A stretch of DNA of 64,000 bases from Rhodoblastus acidophilus (GCF_900187365.1 NZ_FYDG01000011.1:48651-112650); one strand, 5' to 3'; shown: positions 25,001 to 34,246, numbered from the stretch's first letter. The notes: generated by a model not told the origin, from the letters alone. Translations and numbers: made by a program.

Positions 25001-25620
25001 TTTACGGCATGGAGGGGCCGGGCGGCTATCAGCTGTTCGGCCGCACCATCCAGATGTGGAACAGCTGGCGCACGACGCCGGAGTTCAAATCGGGCGCGCC
25101 GTGGCTGCTGCGCTTTTTCGACCAGATCAAGTTCTTCCCGGTCAGCGCCGACGAGCTTTTGGAGGCGCGGGCGGCTTTTCCGCACGGCGCCTATCCCGTA
25201 AAAATCGAGGAAACGGAATTTTCCTACGCCGATTACAAGGCGTTTCTCGCCCGCGAGGCGGACGGGATTTCCGCGTTCAAGACGAAACAGCAGGCCGCCT
25301 TCGAGGCCGAGCGCCAGCGCTGGCGCGACGCCAAGATCGACGACGCCCCGCTCAATGAAGCGGCGAGCGCGCTCGGCTCCGGCGGCGAGGTTCCCGACGG
25401 CTGCATCGGGCAGTTTTCCGAGGCGCCGGGCAATGTCTGGCAATGGCGGGTCAACGAGGGCGAGCACGTCGAGATCGGGCAGACTTTGGTGGTGATCGAG
25501 TCGATGAAAATGGAAATTTCCATTCCCGCAACGGCGCGCGGAATCGTCCGCAGCCTGTTGGTCAAGCCCGGACAGACTCTTCGCGCCGGCGATCTCGTCT
25601 GCGCCCTGGAGGAAGTGTGA
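22087..25620 (+). CDS. biotin-dependent guanidine/urea carboxylase
   Basis: The 1177-residue multidomain enzyme begins with a biotin carboxylase (about 1-450; KILIANRGEIVCRI, GGGGIGMQ ATP loop, EVNTRLQVEHPVTE). A carboxyltransferase of KipA-like and KipI-like modules follows (about 460-1020). It ends in a biotinyl domain with Lys1141 in IESMKMEISI. It uses ATP and bicarbonate. Enzymes of this architecture behind guanidine-I riboswitches carboxylate guanidine in preference to urea; the DUF1989 pair upstream supports that here. Residue-level discrimination from true urea carboxylase was not attempted. It starts directly after the DUF1989 stop and its TGA overlaps the next ATG. Confidence 0.92.
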   Translation: MFTKILIANRGEIVCRIGRTCRKMGISSVAVYSDADRFARPVRDADEAVRLGPAPAAESYLQAEKIIAACKQVGAQAVHPGYGFLSENVGFAERLAAEGIAFIGPRPEHLRAFGLKHTAREIAEKAGAPLLPGTGVLDDVEQALAAAETIGYPVMLKSTAGGGGIGMQLCEGPESLREKFDSVRRTAQAGFGDARLFLERFVARARHVEVQIFGDGKGRVVALGERDCSLQRRNQKVIEETPAPGLSDALRAELREAACALGRAVNYESAGTVEFIYDVAREKFYFLEVNTRLQVEHPVTEAVFGVDLVEWMIRQAAGEDVLTGFEPKPRGAAMEARLYAENPAQKFRPSAGLLTEVVFPQDARIDGWIETGAEVTANYDPMLAKIIVHGETRADALTKLRAALDATRVAGIETNLAYLRAVAASDIFARGEVATNVLPHFAFAPDTLDVLSPGAQSTIQELPGRLGLWDVGVPPSGPMDEKSFRLANRIVGNAETTTALEMTARGATLRFNSDVIFALAGARMKATLDGADIANNIPHQARAGQVLALGAVEGPGLRTYLALRGGFNAPEFLGSRATFTLGGFGGHAVGALKAGDVLHFGDAPPVSEPRPAQDDELPPLTRDWRLSVIYGPHGAPDFFLEDDIATLFAAEYEVHFNSARTGVRLTGPKPNWARADGGEAGLHPSNIHDNAYAIGAVDFTGDMPILLGPDGPSLGGFVCPAVTAREDLWKLGQLKPGDKLKFVPVARPNDPVAGPTVKAASGSAILGKVEGEIPAVYRRAGDDNLLIEYGPMALDIGLRMRVHLLAQKVREARLPGLIDMTPGIRSLQAHYDSSVLSRGKLLDALRAIEADMPSTEAMKVPSRIVHLPLSWNDPQAQLAMRKYQELVRPNAPWCPDNIEFIRRINGLDDVASVQNIIFDANYLVLGLGDVYLGAPVATPVDPRHRLVTTKYNPARTWTPENAVGIGGAYMCVYGMEGPGGYQLFGRTIQMWNSWRTTPEFKSGAPWLLRFFDQIKFFPVSADELLEARAAFPHGAYPVKIEETEFSYADYKAFLAREADGISAFKTKQQAAFEAERQRWRDAKIDDAPLNEAASALGSGGEVPDGCIGQFSEAPGNVWQWRVNEGEHVEIGQTLVVIESMKMEISIPATARGIVRSLLVKPGQTLRAGDLVCALEEV

Positions 25621-27404
25621 TGGCGCTGTTCACCCTGGACTCCCTGCGCGGTCGCTACGCGGAGAATCCCGAAAATCTGTTCGAGGTTGTCGAGGAGGTT
25701 TTGGCGCGGATCGACGCCTGCGACGATCCCGCGATTTTCATCAGCCGGGTCGCGCCGGACGATCTGCGCGCCGCCGCCCGCGCTCTACTTTCGCACGCGC
25801 CCGATCCGAACAGTCTGCCGCTGTGGGGCGTTCCCTATGCGGTCAAGGACAATATCGACGTCGCCGGCATGGCCACCACCGCGGCCTGTCCCGACTACGC
25901 TTATGTCGCGGAAAAGGACGCCGCCGTGGTCGCCCGCCTGCGCGCGGCGGGCGCGCTGCTGGTGGCCAAAACCAATCTCGACCAGTTCGCCACCGGCCTC
26001 AACGGCACGCGCTCGCCCTATGGCGCGCCGCGTTGCGTGTTCGATCGCGATTATGTGTCGGGCGGTTCGTCCTCCGGCTCGGCGGTGGCGGTCGCGCGCG
26101 GGCTGGTCGCCTTTACGCTCGGCACGGATACGGCGGGGTCGGGCCGCGTGCCCGCCGCGTTCAACAATATCGTCGGCGTCAAGCCGACGCCCGGCCTCGT
26201 TCCTTCGACCGGCGTCGTTCCCGCTTGCCGCAGCCTCGATTGCGTCAGCGTGTTCGCGGCTGATGTCGCCGACGGCGTGGCTTTGCGCCGGGTGATCGAA
26301 GGGTTTGATGCGGACGACGGCTATTCCGTCGCGCCGGCGCGCGTCGGGCTGCCGCCTCGTCCGCGCGTCGGCGTTTTGAGCGCCGGAGATCGCGAATTTT
26401 ATGGCGCCGCCGAAAACGAAAAACTCTACGCTCAAGCTGTCGCGCTGGGCGAAAAGTTGGGCTGGCGCATGGTCGAATTCGACTACGCGCCCTTCGCCGA
26501 AATCGCGGCGCTGCTTTACGAGGGGCCGTGGCTGGCGGAGCGCCTCGCGGCCCTCGAAATGTTTCTCGCGCAAAAGCCGGAGGCGTTCGAGCCGACCGTG
26601 CGCGGGCTGATCGAAAGCGCGAAAAAATTCTCCGCCGCTGACGCTTTTCGCGGACACTATCGGCTAAAAGAGCTTTTGCGCGCGGCGGAACGGGAAGCCG
26701 AAAAATTCGACGTCATGCTGCTGCCGACCTCGCCCATTCAGCACACGGTCGCGGCGATGTTGGCCGATCCCGTGCGGCTCAACGCGCAACTCGGCCGCTA
26801 CACCAATTTCGTCAATTTTCGTCGCATGGCGGCGATCGCGGTTCCCGCCGGTTTTCGCGGCGACGGCCTGCCGTTCGGCGTCACCCTGATCGGCTCGCCG
26901 CATAGCGACGAAGCCCTGGCGCCGCTTGCGGCGGCGTTCCATGCCGCGACGGGATGCGGCGCAGGTTTCGCGCGCGAGAAAATTGCTGCGGTCCCGCACG
27001 CGCCCTTGAGCGATCGAATCGACATCGTCGTGGTCGGCGCCCATCTCGCGGACCAGCCGCTCAACTGGCAATTGACCCAGGGCGGCGGCTGGCTGGCGGA
27101 GGCGACCCGCACCGCGCCGGACTATCGTCTCTACGCGCTGGCCAACACCACGCCGGCCAAGCCGGGGCTGATCCGCGAGCCGGGCTTTGCCGGCCCAGGC
27201 CTGGAGGTTGAGGTCTGGTCGCTGCCCGCCGACGCCTTTGGCCGCTTCGTCGATGCGATCCCCGCGCCGCTCGGAATCGGCAAGGTGACGCTGGCCGATG
27301 GCCGGAGGGTCGCCGGATTCCTCTGCGAGAGCCACGCCCTGGCCGGCGCGCGCGACATCACGGATTTCGGCGGATGGCGGGCGTTTCTGGCGGGGTCGGC
27401 CTGA
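25620..27404 (+). CDS. atzF: allophanate hydrolase
   Basis: This 594-residue amidase-signature enzyme hydrolyses allophanate to CO2 and ammonia, the last step of the pathway. The Lys-Ser-Ser triad is visible: Lys76 in AVKDNIDVAG, Ser150 in SGGSSSGSAVAV and Ser174 in TAGSGRVP. After the amidase domain (to about 450) comes the allophanate-hydrolase-specific C-terminal domain (FVVGAHLADQPLNWQLTQ-like, here VVVGAHLADQPLNWQL). It is translationally coupled to the carboxylase. Confidence 0.93.
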   Translation: MALFTLDSLRGRYAENPENLFEVVEEVLARIDACDDPAIFISRVAPDDLRAAARALLSHAPDPNSLPLWGVPYAVKDNIDVAGMATTAACPDYAYVAEKDAAVVARLRAAGALLVAKTNLDQFATGLNGTRSPYGAPRCVFDRDYVSGGSSSGSAVAVARGLVAFTLGTDTAGSGRVPAAFNNIVGVKPTPGLVPSTGVVPACRSLDCVSVFAADVADGVALRRVIEGFDADDGYSVAPARVGLPPRPRVGVLSAGDREFYGAAENEKLYAQAVALGEKLGWRMVEFDYAPFAEIAALLYEGPWLAERLAALEMFLAQKPEAFEPTVRGLIESAKKFSAADAFRGHYRLKELLRAAEREAEKFDVMLLPTSPIQHTVAAMLADPVRLNAQLGRYTNFVNFRRMAAIAVPAGFRGDGLPFGVTLIGSPHSDEALAPLAAAFHAATGCGAGFAREKIAAVPHAPLSDRIDIVVVGAHLADQPLNWQLTQGGGWLAEATRTAPDYRLYALANTTPAKPGLIREPGFAGPGLEVEVWSLPADAFGRFVDAIPAPLGIGKVTLADGRRVAGFLCESHALAGARDITDFGGWRAFLAGSA

Positions 27405-27417
27405 GAGCCGCCTTCGC

Positions 27418-27936
27418 TCACGCGCGCGCGGATCCGGCCTTGCGCAATCGGGCGCGCAGATAGAGCAGCGCGATCTCGACGCCGAACTGGCCTTCGGCGG
27501 CGAACAGGGTTAGAGGCGCGCGGCCGTTGAACGGCGCCTCGGCGATCCCCGCGCGCAGCCAGGACAGGGTCGCCTCCGGCGCGCCGCACAGGTCGAGCGC
27601 CGCGCCAAGAGTTTCGAGCGCCAGAATCACCCGCGAGGGATCGCGCTGCACGCCGAACAGGGCGGCGCGCTCCTGCGGGGCCAGACCGACGATATCGGCG
27701 ATGCGGGCGAAGGCGTTGGCGATGTCGGCGTTTTCGAGCCGGATCGTTTCCGGCGACGCCTCCGCCGTGGGGCGCGCGCCTGCGCGATGCGCGGGTCGCG
27801 CCAGCCAGTCGCGCGCCGCGCCCGCCCATTCCGCCATGGCGATTCCGCCGGGGCGCGCGGTCGGCGCGAAGCCGGGAATGAACCGCGGCGCGCTCATTTC
27901 CTCGGGATCGAATTCCACGCCAAACGCCAGGGCCAT
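27418..27936 (-). CDS. LexA-boxed protein with possible MbcA/ParS-like C-terminal domain
   Basis: The 172-residue product is not confidently recognised. Its C-terminal part (ALDLCGAPEATLSWLRAGIAEAPFNGRAPLTLF, then a helix) resembles the DUF2384 (MbcA/ParS/Xre) antitoxin toxin-binding domain, which normally neutralises RES-type toxins. No toxin gene is adjacent. The N-terminal 50 residues are Pro/Gly-rich. ATG 27936 was chosen because GGAG lies six bases upstream; ATG 27948 and TTG 27969 are in frame. A GTTC-N7-GTTC LexA box overlaps its promoter, so it is probably induced by DNA damage. It is convergent with atzF, 13 bases away. Confidence 0.6.
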   Translation of the reverse strand: MALAFGVEFDPEEMSAPRFIPGFAPTARPGGIAMAEWAGAARDWLARPAHRAGARPTAEASPETIRLENADIANAFARIADIVGLAPQERAALFGVQRDPSRVILALETLGAALDLCGAPEATLSWLRAGIAEAPFNGRAPLTLFAAEGQFGVEIALLYLRARLRKAGSARA

Positions 27937-27963
27937 GCCCGTCTCCATCCGTTCTTCAGGATG

Positions 27964-27978
27964 GAACAAAAAAAGAAC
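27964..27978 (-). promoter_or_regulatory. LexA (SOS) box GTTC-N7-GTTC over a promoter
   Basis: On the minus strand the sequence is GTTC, seven T, GTTC, the exact alphaproteobacterial LexA consensus. A perfect TTGACA (27997-27992) lies 17 bases upstream of the T-run, which falls where the -10 should be. LexA binding would therefore block the promoter directly. Confidence 0.75.
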
Positions 27979-28022
27979 AAAACAGGCGCATTGTCAAGTG
28001 CTCCGATCCGGTCTCGCCAAGG

Positions 28023-28589
28023 CTATCGTTCGCTGTGCAGCGGGGCGCCGGCGCGCCGCGTGCGCAGAAACTCCTCGGCGTAGGGAAGGAACTCGAACAC
28101 GACGATCAGGCCGAGAATGGTCGCCACATAGGCGCCGGAAAGCGGCTGCTGCTTCCAGGCCAGGGCCAGACGGGCCGGCTCGTCGCCCAGCCCGAACAGC
28201 GCCAGAAACTGCCCCCAGTGCAGCGTCGCCATCGTGACGATCGCCAGCAGCGGAATCATTTCGAGGAAGCTGTGCACATGCTGTTCGATCGGCGTCACCT
28301 CACGCCGGGACACGGCGTAGGTCACATCCCACATCGCCGTCGCTTCATGCACGAAAAACGCGACGATCATGACGGCGAGGATGAGCGCGTTGACGTCGAG
28401 GAACAAGGCCGCGAGAAGGGGCGCGCCGACTTCGGCGAACATCAGCAGGTGGATCAGCGATTCCTTGACGCCCGACGTCGATTCGATGTGCGAGGCGCGA
28501 TGGCACAGCCAGTCGGCGAATCCCGCCGCCAGCCAGACGGGCAGGACGAAATACATCAGGATCAACGTGGCCGGGTCAGTGGGCGTCAT
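28023..28589 (-). CDS. histidine-rich integral membrane protein, unknown function
   Basis: The 188 residues hold about four or five membrane helices. Conserved-looking His clusters lie at the membrane edges: DWLCHRASHIE, FFVHEATAMWDVTYA and EQHVHSFLEMIPL. Such spaced histidines recall di-iron or other metal-binding membrane enzymes, but the exact motifs of fatty-acid desaturases or hydroxylases are not matched. It begins three bases after the stop of the DUF4336-SDR fusion gene and is probably cotranscribed with it. Confidence 0.7.
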   Translation of the reverse strand: MTPTDPATLILMYFVLPVWLAAGFADWLCHRASHIESTSGVKESLIHLLMFAEVGAPLLAALFLDVNALILAVMIVAFFVHEATAMWDVTYAVSRREVTPIEQHVHSFLEMIPLLAIVTMATLHWGQFLALFGLGDEPARLALAWKQQPLSGAYVATILGLIVVFEFLPYAEEFLRTRRAGAPLHSER

Positions 28590-28592
28590 GCT

Positions 28593-30395
28593 TCAGTTCC
28601 TCCTGCGGCCGGCGCGGCGCACGGCCAAAACGAGCGCGACGGCGCCAACCGTCGCCGCAGCCAGTTGAGTCATTTGGGTCGCGGGCGGCAGGCCTTTTCG
28701 CGCCAGCCAGCCGCCGCTGGACGACCGGCCCTGCGGCGCCGGTTGCAGCAGGGTTCCCTGGCTTTTCGGCGCCGCGCTCGCGCGCGCGAGCAGGAAGCGC
28801 AGGCCCGCGCCGAACAGGCGTTCGGTCGGCCCCGGCGCCAGCGCATAGGCGATTTGTCCCGCCCGCGCCGGCCAGCCCACCGCGATCTCGTCGCGGGGAT
28901 CGCGAACGAGGCGCACCAGCGCCTGGGCCACGTCTTCCGCCTGGTAGAGCAGCGGGCCGGGGTCGAGCCGGCGGCCCGACATATTGGCGCCGTGGACGAA
29001 GCCGGGCGTGTCGACCATGGCCGGGAACACGCCGCACACTTTTATGCCGGGCCATTCGGCCAGTTCCTGGCGCAGGCTGGCGGAGAAGCCGCGCAGGCCG
29101 AACTTGCTTGCGGTATAGGCGGCGGCGAACGGGGCCGGAGCCCAGCCGCCGAGCGAAATCATGTTGATCAGCACGCCGCGCCGCTGGCGCAGGAACACTG
29201 GCAGCGCGGCGGAGGCGCCGTGCATGGCGCCGAACAGATTCACTTCAATGGCGCGCCGGTGCAGCGCGATGTCGGCGTCCCGCCACGCGCCGAACACGCC
29301 CGTGCCCGCATTGTTGATCCAGACGTCGATTCCGCCAAACGCTTGATCGGCGCATTCGCCGAGGCGCATGACCGCCTCTGCGTCGGCGACGTCGGTTGCA
29401 ACGGCGAGCGCGCGGCCGCCGAGCGCTTCGCATTCGGCCGCCAGTTCGCGCAGCGCGGGTTCGCGGCGCGCGGCGAGGGCGACGCTGGCGCCGCGTCGCG
29501 CGAAGGCGAGCGCCGTGGCGCGGCCGATGCCGCTCGACGCCCCGGTGATCACCACGCGCAGGCCGCGCAGGTCGTCGCGCCGGGTCTGGCGCGCGCGCCG
29601 GCTGATTTCGCCGCCGCTCTGGCCGCCGGGGCGCCCGCGAACGCGGCCGCGACGCGGCGTGCGCGGCGCGAGCAGCCAGTCGAGCGCGCGACGCAGCCGC
29701 TCGGTCCCCGCCTCCTCGAACCAGCGCCCATGCGCGAAAATCACCCGCTCGGGCCGCAGCGCCACCAGCCGCGCCGCGGCTTCGCGCGCGGCCTGCCCGC
29801 CGAGATGGATCAGGCCGCGCAAATAGGCCGGCGCCCTGCCGTTTGGCGCGGTCGAGCCGAGCAGGTCGGCGAGACCGCGCGCCAGCGGCGGCAGCGTCTC
29901 GGGGTCGAGATTTTGCACGAGATCGGTCAGGACCAGGGTGTGGCTCGGCTTGTGAAACAGCGCGACCTCGGCGAACAGCGGCGCCTGGATAAGAACGGTC
30001 TCGATCTCGCCGCCCCATTCGTCGAGCGGGCCGTCGTTCAGTTCGCGGTCGATGCGCAGGCCCGACGCGCGCACCTGTCCGCGCCGCGACAGGCCGGGCG
30101 CCGCCACGACCATCGCGTCGGGCAGGGCGGCCTGCCAGTCGGGCAGGAACATCCAATGGGCGACATTCGGCGCCATCAGATAGGCGATCCGGCCGAGCCG
30201 CTCGATCTCGTCGCGCAGTTCGCGGGAATAGCGCGTGGGAGAATGCAGCAGCACGGCGCCGTCCGCCAGCCGCAGGATCGTCATGCGGATCGGAACCGGA
30301 GCGCCCAGCGGCTTGATCGGCCGGTCGTCGAAAATCCAGACGTTGTCGGCGACGGATTTCAACGCGCCCCCGTTGGCGACGGCCCTCGCGACCAT
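28593..30395 (-). CDS. DUF4336 (metallo-beta-lactamase-like) domain fused to a short-chain dehydrogenase
   Basis: The 600-residue protein has two parts. Residues about 10-235 match DUF4336 (VWIFDDRPIKPLGAPVPIRM, LLHSPTRYSRELRDEIERLG, APNVAHWMFLPDWQAALPDA), a metallo-beta-lactamase-like fold of unknown role. After an Arg-rich linker (about 240-265), residues about 270-520 are a classical SDR with TGASSGIGRA, NNAG, Ser in NMISLGG and Tyr/Lys in AAYTASKFG. A single hydrophobic helix closes the C-terminus (TQLAAATVGAVALVLAV). ATG 30395 has GGGAG upstream. I know these families as separate proteins; the fusion suggests a two-step conversion or a membrane-anchored redox enzyme. Confidence 0.85.
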   Translation of the reverse strand: MVARAVANGGALKSVADNVWIFDDRPIKPLGAPVPIRMTILRLADGAVLLHSPTRYSRELRDEIERLGRIAYLMAPNVAHWMFLPDWQAALPDAMVVAAPGLSRRGQVRASGLRIDRELNDGPLDEWGGEIETVLIQAPLFAEVALFHKPSHTLVLTDLVQNLDPETLPPLARGLADLLGSTAPNGRAPAYLRGLIHLGGQAAREAAARLVALRPERVIFAHGRWFEEAGTERLRRALDWLLAPRTPRRGRVRGRPGGQSGGEISRRARQTRRDDLRGLRVVITGASSGIGRATALAFARRGASVALAARREPALRELAAECEALGGRALAVATDVADAEAVMRLGECADQAFGGIDVWINNAGTGVFGAWRDADIALHRRAIEVNLFGAMHGASAALPVFLRQRRGVLINMISLGGWAPAPFAAAYTASKFGLRGFSASLRQELAEWPGIKVCGVFPAMVDTPGFVHGANMSGRRLDPGPLLYQAEDVAQALVRLVRDPRDEIAVGWPARAGQIAYALAPGPTERLFGAGLRFLLARASAAPKSQGTLLQPAPQGRSSSGGWLARKGLPPATQMTQLAAATVGAVALVLAVRRAGRRRN

Positions 30396-30489
30396 GATCG
30401 TCTCCCTGGCTGCGGTTCGTTGCGGAAGGGTTCGAGCTTGAAACGGGCGAGGGCGGGAAAGGTTCACGCGCGGCGTGAACGCGGCGGCC

Positions 30490-32712
30490 TCAGCGCCGCA
30501 GCTTGTCGAGCGTGATGGGCAGGTCGCGGACCCGCGTTCCCGTGGCGTGATAGACGGCGTTGGCGATGGCGGCGGCGACGCCGACAATGCCGATTTCGCC
30601 CAGCCCCTTGACGCCGAGATGGTTGATCTCGGCGTCCGGCTCGTCGACGAAAATGACCTCGATGTCGTGGATGTCGGCGTTCACCGGCACATGATAATCG
30701 GCGATATTGGCGTTCATGATCCGGCCGAATGCGGGGTCGATCAGCGTCTCCTCGTGCAGCGCCATGCCGACGCCCCAGACCACGCCGCCCATGATCTGGC
30801 TGCGCGCGGTCTTGGCGTTGAGGATGCGCCCGGCGGCGACGGCGCTGACGACGCGGGTGACGCGGATGAGGCCGAGATCCTCGTCGATCCGCACTTCGGC
30901 GAACACGGCGGAATGGGTGTTGTGCGCCAGTTTTGGGGCGGCGAATTCGGTCAGATGCTCGCGCTCGATGCGTTCGAGCCGGGCGTGGCGCAGCGCGTCG
31001 GCGATCGGCGTCCGGCGCGACGGATCGGCGCGGCTAACCACGCAGCCTTCCGCCAGCTCGACATCGTCGGGGCCGGCGCCCGCCAGCGGCGCATGGGGCA
31101 GGCCCTGGGCGAGGCGCAGGACGTCGGCGCGGATCGCGTCGGCGGTGGCGGCGATGCCATTGGCGACCGAGGCGGCGATCCATGAGCCGCCTTCCACCGG
31201 CGAGCGGGGCAGGGTGGAATCGCCGAGCCGGATCGAAATGTCCTGCAACGGCAGGCCCAGCATGTCGGCGGCCACCTGCGCCATGATGGTGTAGGTTCCC
31301 GTGCCGATGTCCGACGTGGCGCAGGACACTTCCGCATGGCCGTTGGCGGAGAGAACGATGCGCACGCCGATGGACATTTGCAGCGCTTCCCACACGCCGG
31401 TCGCCATGCCCCAGCCGATCAGTTCGTCGCCGTCGCGCATGGCGCGCGGTTCGGGGGCGCGGCCGGCCCAGCCGAACGCCTCGGCGCCCTGTTCGTAACA
31501 GGCGCGCAGGTTCTTGCTGCTGTAGGGATCGCCGCTGTGCTGGTCGCGCTCCGAATAGTTTTTCAGGCGCAGCGCGATCGGGTCCATGTTCAGGGCGACG
31601 GCGAGTTCGTCCATCGCGCATTCGAGCGCATAGACGCCGGTCGCCGCGCTGGGCGCGCGCATGTCGCAGGGCGTGGGCAGATCGAGCCGCGCCAGCCGAT
31701 GCGCGTAGCTTGCGTTGGCGCAGGCGTAGAGCAGGCCGGACCAGCCGGTCTCCTGCCGATAGAAATCCTCGTAGCGCGAGGTCATGGTGACGGCGTCGTG
31801 CGCGATGGCGCGCAGCGTTCCGTCGGCGTCGGCGCCGAGGCTGATCCGCTGGATCATGGCGGGCCGGTAGCCGAGTTCGAACATTTGCGCGCGGGTCAGC
31901 ACGACCCGCGCCGGGCGCCGCAGGGCCTTGGCCGCGAGCACCGCCAGAACCACCTGATATTGCGGCCGCAGGCCGGAGCCGAACCCGCCGCCCATATAGG
32001 GCGACATCACCCGGAGATCCTCGGGTTTCAGGCCGAACACGCCGCACAGATAAGTGTGCGCGTTCTGCACGCCCTGCGTCTTGTCATAGACCGTCAGCCG
32101 GCCGTCGGCGTCCCAGATCGCGGTGGTTGCGTAAAGCTCCATCGGATTGTGGGTTTCCGCCGGAACGTAATAATCGGCGTCGTGGCGCACGGGCGCCGCC
32201 TCCAGCGCCGTCTCGACCGAGCCGCGCGCCGGGGGCGGGCCGAACGCGCCCTTCGGCGCGGCGACGGCGGCGTCGCGCTGGCCGAGAAAGTCCGTGACGT
32301 GGGGCTCCTCGTCGTAATCGACGCCGAGCAGCGTGGCGGCGAAGCGGGCCGCCTCCGGGTCTTCCGCCAGCACCACCGCGATTGGCTGGCCGCTGAACAG
32401 GATGCGGTCGTTGTAGAGCGGACGGAACGGCGCGCCCTCCGGCGCGACGTCGTCGCGATAGGCGTCGTCCTGCGCCGCCATCTGCGGGCGGTTGTCGTGG
32501 GTGAGGACGTCGATCACGCCGGCGACGCGCCGCGCGCGGCTGACGTCGATGCGGCGGATGCGGCCCCTGGCGATGCGCGACGTGACGACATAGCCATGCG
32601 CCAGATCGGGCGCGACATATTCGGCGGCGTATTTGGCGGCGCCGGTGACTTTCGCGGGACCGTCGATCCGGGAGACGGACGCGCCGATGCAAGTGGGGGC
32701 GGAGAGGCTCAT
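30490..32712 (-). CDS. paoC: xanthine-oxidase-family molybdenum subunit, PaoC-like
   Basis: At 740 residues it matches the large molybdopterin-cytosine-dinucleotide subunit of PaoABC-type aldehyde oxidoreductases. Features are the substrate-channel domain at the N-terminus ([24 protein letters not shown]), [44 protein letters not shown] and the C-terminal active-site Glu region [26 protein letters not shown]. It oxidises aldehydes with water as oxygen donor. Its ATG overlaps the stop of the FAD subunit. Confidence 0.88.
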   Translation of the reverse strand: MSLSAPTCIGASVSRIDGPAKVTGAAKYAAEYVAPDLAHGYVVTSRIARGRIRRIDVSRARRVAGVIDVLTHDNRPQMAAQDDAYRDDVAPEGAPFRPLYNDRILFSGQPIAVVLAEDPEAARFAATLLGVDYDEEPHVTDFLGQRDAAVAAPKGAFGPPPARGSVETALEAAPVRHDADYYVPAETHNPMELYATTAIWDADGRLTVYDKTQGVQNAHTYLCGVFGLKPEDLRVMSPYMGGGFGSGLRPQYQVVLAVLAAKALRRPARVVLTRAQMFELGYRPAMIQRISLGADADGTLRAIAHDAVTMTSRYEDFYRQETGWSGLLYACANASYAHRLARLDLPTPCDMRAPSAATGVYALECAMDELAVALNMDPIALRLKNYSERDQHSGDPYSSKNLRACYEQGAEAFGWAGRAPEPRAMRDGDELIGWGMATGVWEALQMSIGVRIVLSANGHAEVSCATSDIGTGTYTIMAQVAADMLGLPLQDISIRLGDSTLPRSPVEGGSWIAASVANGIAATADAIRADVLRLAQGLPHAPLAGAGPDDVELAEGCVVSRADPSRRTPIADALRHARLERIEREHLTEFAAPKLAHNTHSAVFAEVRIDEDLGLIRVTRVVSAVAAGRILNAKTARSQIMGGVVWGVGMALHEETLIDPAFGRIMNANIADYHVPVNADIHDIEVIFVDEPDAEINHLGVKGLGEIGIVGVAAAIANAVYHATGTRVRDLPITLDKLRR

Positions 32713-33725
32713 CCGATGCGCTTGTCCGTCTGGGATTGCGGCGTTCCCCGCGCCGCCTGGGTCAGCGCGCGGACGACGGTCCGGGCGGCGAGGTCGATCT
32801 TGAAAGCATTGTGCGCCAGCGCGCGCGCGTCGCGCAGCAACGCCTGCGCCGCCGCGCCGAATGTCGCGGCGTTGGCCGGCTCGCCGCGCATCGCGTCTTC
32901 GACCCGCGCGTCGCGCCAGGGTTTGTGCGCGACGCCGCCGAGGGCGATCCGCGCTTCGCGGATGCGGTCGCCGTCGAGGTCGAGCGCGGCCGCGACCGAA
33001 ACCAAGGCGAAGGCGTAGGACAGGCGGTCGCGGATCTTGAGATAGCTGTAATGTTCGGCGAACCCCTTTGGCGGCAGTTCGACCGCCGTGATCAACTCGT
33101 CGGGTTCAAGGTTTGTATCGCGGTCCGGCGTGTCGCCCGGCAGCCGGTGAAAATCGGTCAGCGCCAGCGCGCGCCCCTCCGTCGGCCCCCGCACATGCAC
33201 AATGGCGTCGAGCGCCGCGAGGGCGACGCACATGTCGGAGGGATGGGTAGCGACGCAGGCGACGCTGGCGCCGAGAATGGCGTGGGCGCGGTTGAGGCCG
33301 TCGCGGGCGGAGCAGCCGTCGCCGGGCCTGCGCTTGTTGCAGGGCGTGGCGAGGTCGTAAAAATAGCAGCAGCGCGTGCGCTGCATCAGATTGCCGCCGA
33401 CGCTCGCCATATTGCGCAATTGCCCGGAGGCGCCCGCGCGCAACGCGTCGCCGAGCAGCGGATAGCGCTGCGCCACCGGCGGGGCGCCGGCGAGATCGGC
33501 GTTGGCGATCAGCGCGCCGATCCGCAGGCCGCCGCCTTGGATGTCCTCGACCCGGTTGAGCGGCAGGCGGGAAATGTCGATCAGGCGCGGCGGGCGCTCG
33601 ACATCCTCCTTCATCAGATCGACGAGATTGGTGCCGCCGGCGATGAATTTCGCGCCGGGAAAGGCGGCGATCCGGCTCACGGCGTCGGCGGCGCTGGTCG
33701 CCCGGACGTAATCGAAATTGATCAT
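32709..33725 (-). CDS. paoB: FAD-binding subunit of aldehyde oxidoreductase, PaoB-like
   Basis: The 338-residue subunit has the FAD-binding [16 protein letters not shown] loop (here [16 protein letters not shown]) and [20 protein letters not shown]. Four cysteines around [22 protein letters not shown] correspond to the extra [4Fe-4S] site seen in E. coli PaoB and absent from ordinary xanthine dehydrogenases. ATG 33725 overlaps the stop of the iron-sulfur subunit. Confidence 0.88.
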   Translation of the reverse strand: MINFDYVRATSAADAVSRIAAFPGAKFIAGGTNLVDLMKEDVERPPRLIDISRLPLNRVEDIQGGGLRIGALIANADLAGAPPVAQRYPLLGDALRAGASGQLRNMASVGGNLMQRTRCCYFYDLATPCNKRRPGDGCSARDGLNRAHAILGASVACVATHPSDMCVALAALDAIVHVRGPTEGRALALTDFHRLPGDTPDRDTNLEPDELITAVELPPKGFAEHYSYLKIRDRLSYAFALVSVAAALDLDGDRIREARIALGGVAHKPWRDARVEDAMRGEPANAATFGAAAQALLRDARALAHNAFKIDLAARTVVRALTQAARGTPQSQTDKRIG

Positions 33726-34246
33726 GTCCGCCCCATCGCCTGTTCGATCGCCGCCACAATGTTCGGATAGGCGCCGCAACGGCAAATATTGCCGCTCATC
33801 GCCTCGCGGATCTCGTCCCGGGTCAGGGGCTTGCCTTCGGCGAGCAGGCCGGCGGCGGAGCAGATCTGGCCGGGCGTGCAATAGCCGCACTGGAACGCGT
33901 CATGGTCGGTGAACGCCTGTTGCAGCGGATGCAGCACGCCGTTGCGCGCCAGCCCCTCGATCGTCGTGATCCTCGCGCCGTCCTGCATCACGGCGAACGT
34001 CAGGCAAGAATTGATCCGCCGCCCTTCCACCAGCACCGTGCAGGCGCCGCATTGACCGTGGTCGCAGCCCTTCTTGGTTCCCGTCAGGTTCAGATGGTCG
34101 CGCAAGGCGTCGAGCAAAGTGGTCCAGGGCGCGAGGCGCAGCGTCTGCTCCACGCCATTGACGATCAGGGTCACCGCGAGTTTATCCGGCGGCGCGAGCG
34201 ACGGATTTTTTGCGGCTGGGACTTCGGTGGTTTGGAGTTGGGTCAT
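33722..34246 (-). CDS. paoA: [2Fe-2S] subunit of aldehyde oxidoreductase, PaoA-like
   Basis: The 174-residue protein carries both [2Fe-2S] motifs: the plant-type [22 protein letters not shown] and the alpha-helical [12 protein letters not shown] with [10 protein letters not shown]. coli PaoA has a Tat signal peptide; here the N-terminus ([20 protein letters not shown]) has no twin arginine, so the complex is probably cytosolic. It starts the three-gene coupled unit. Confidence 0.9.
   Translation of the reverse strand: MTQLQTTEVPAAKNPSLAPPDKLAVTLIVNGVEQTLRLAPWTTLLDALRDHLNLTGTKKGCDHGQCGACTVLVEGRRINSCLTFAVMQDGARITTIEGLARNGVLHPLQQAFTDHDAFQCGYCTPGQICSAAGLLAEGKPLTRDEIREAMSGNICRCGAYPNIVAAIEQAMGRT

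Noticed and set aside
20621..27404. Plain urea-degradation operon
   Set aside because: The guanidine-I riboswitch and the paired DUF1989 genes favour guanidine as substrate, though urea cannot be excluded from sequence alone.
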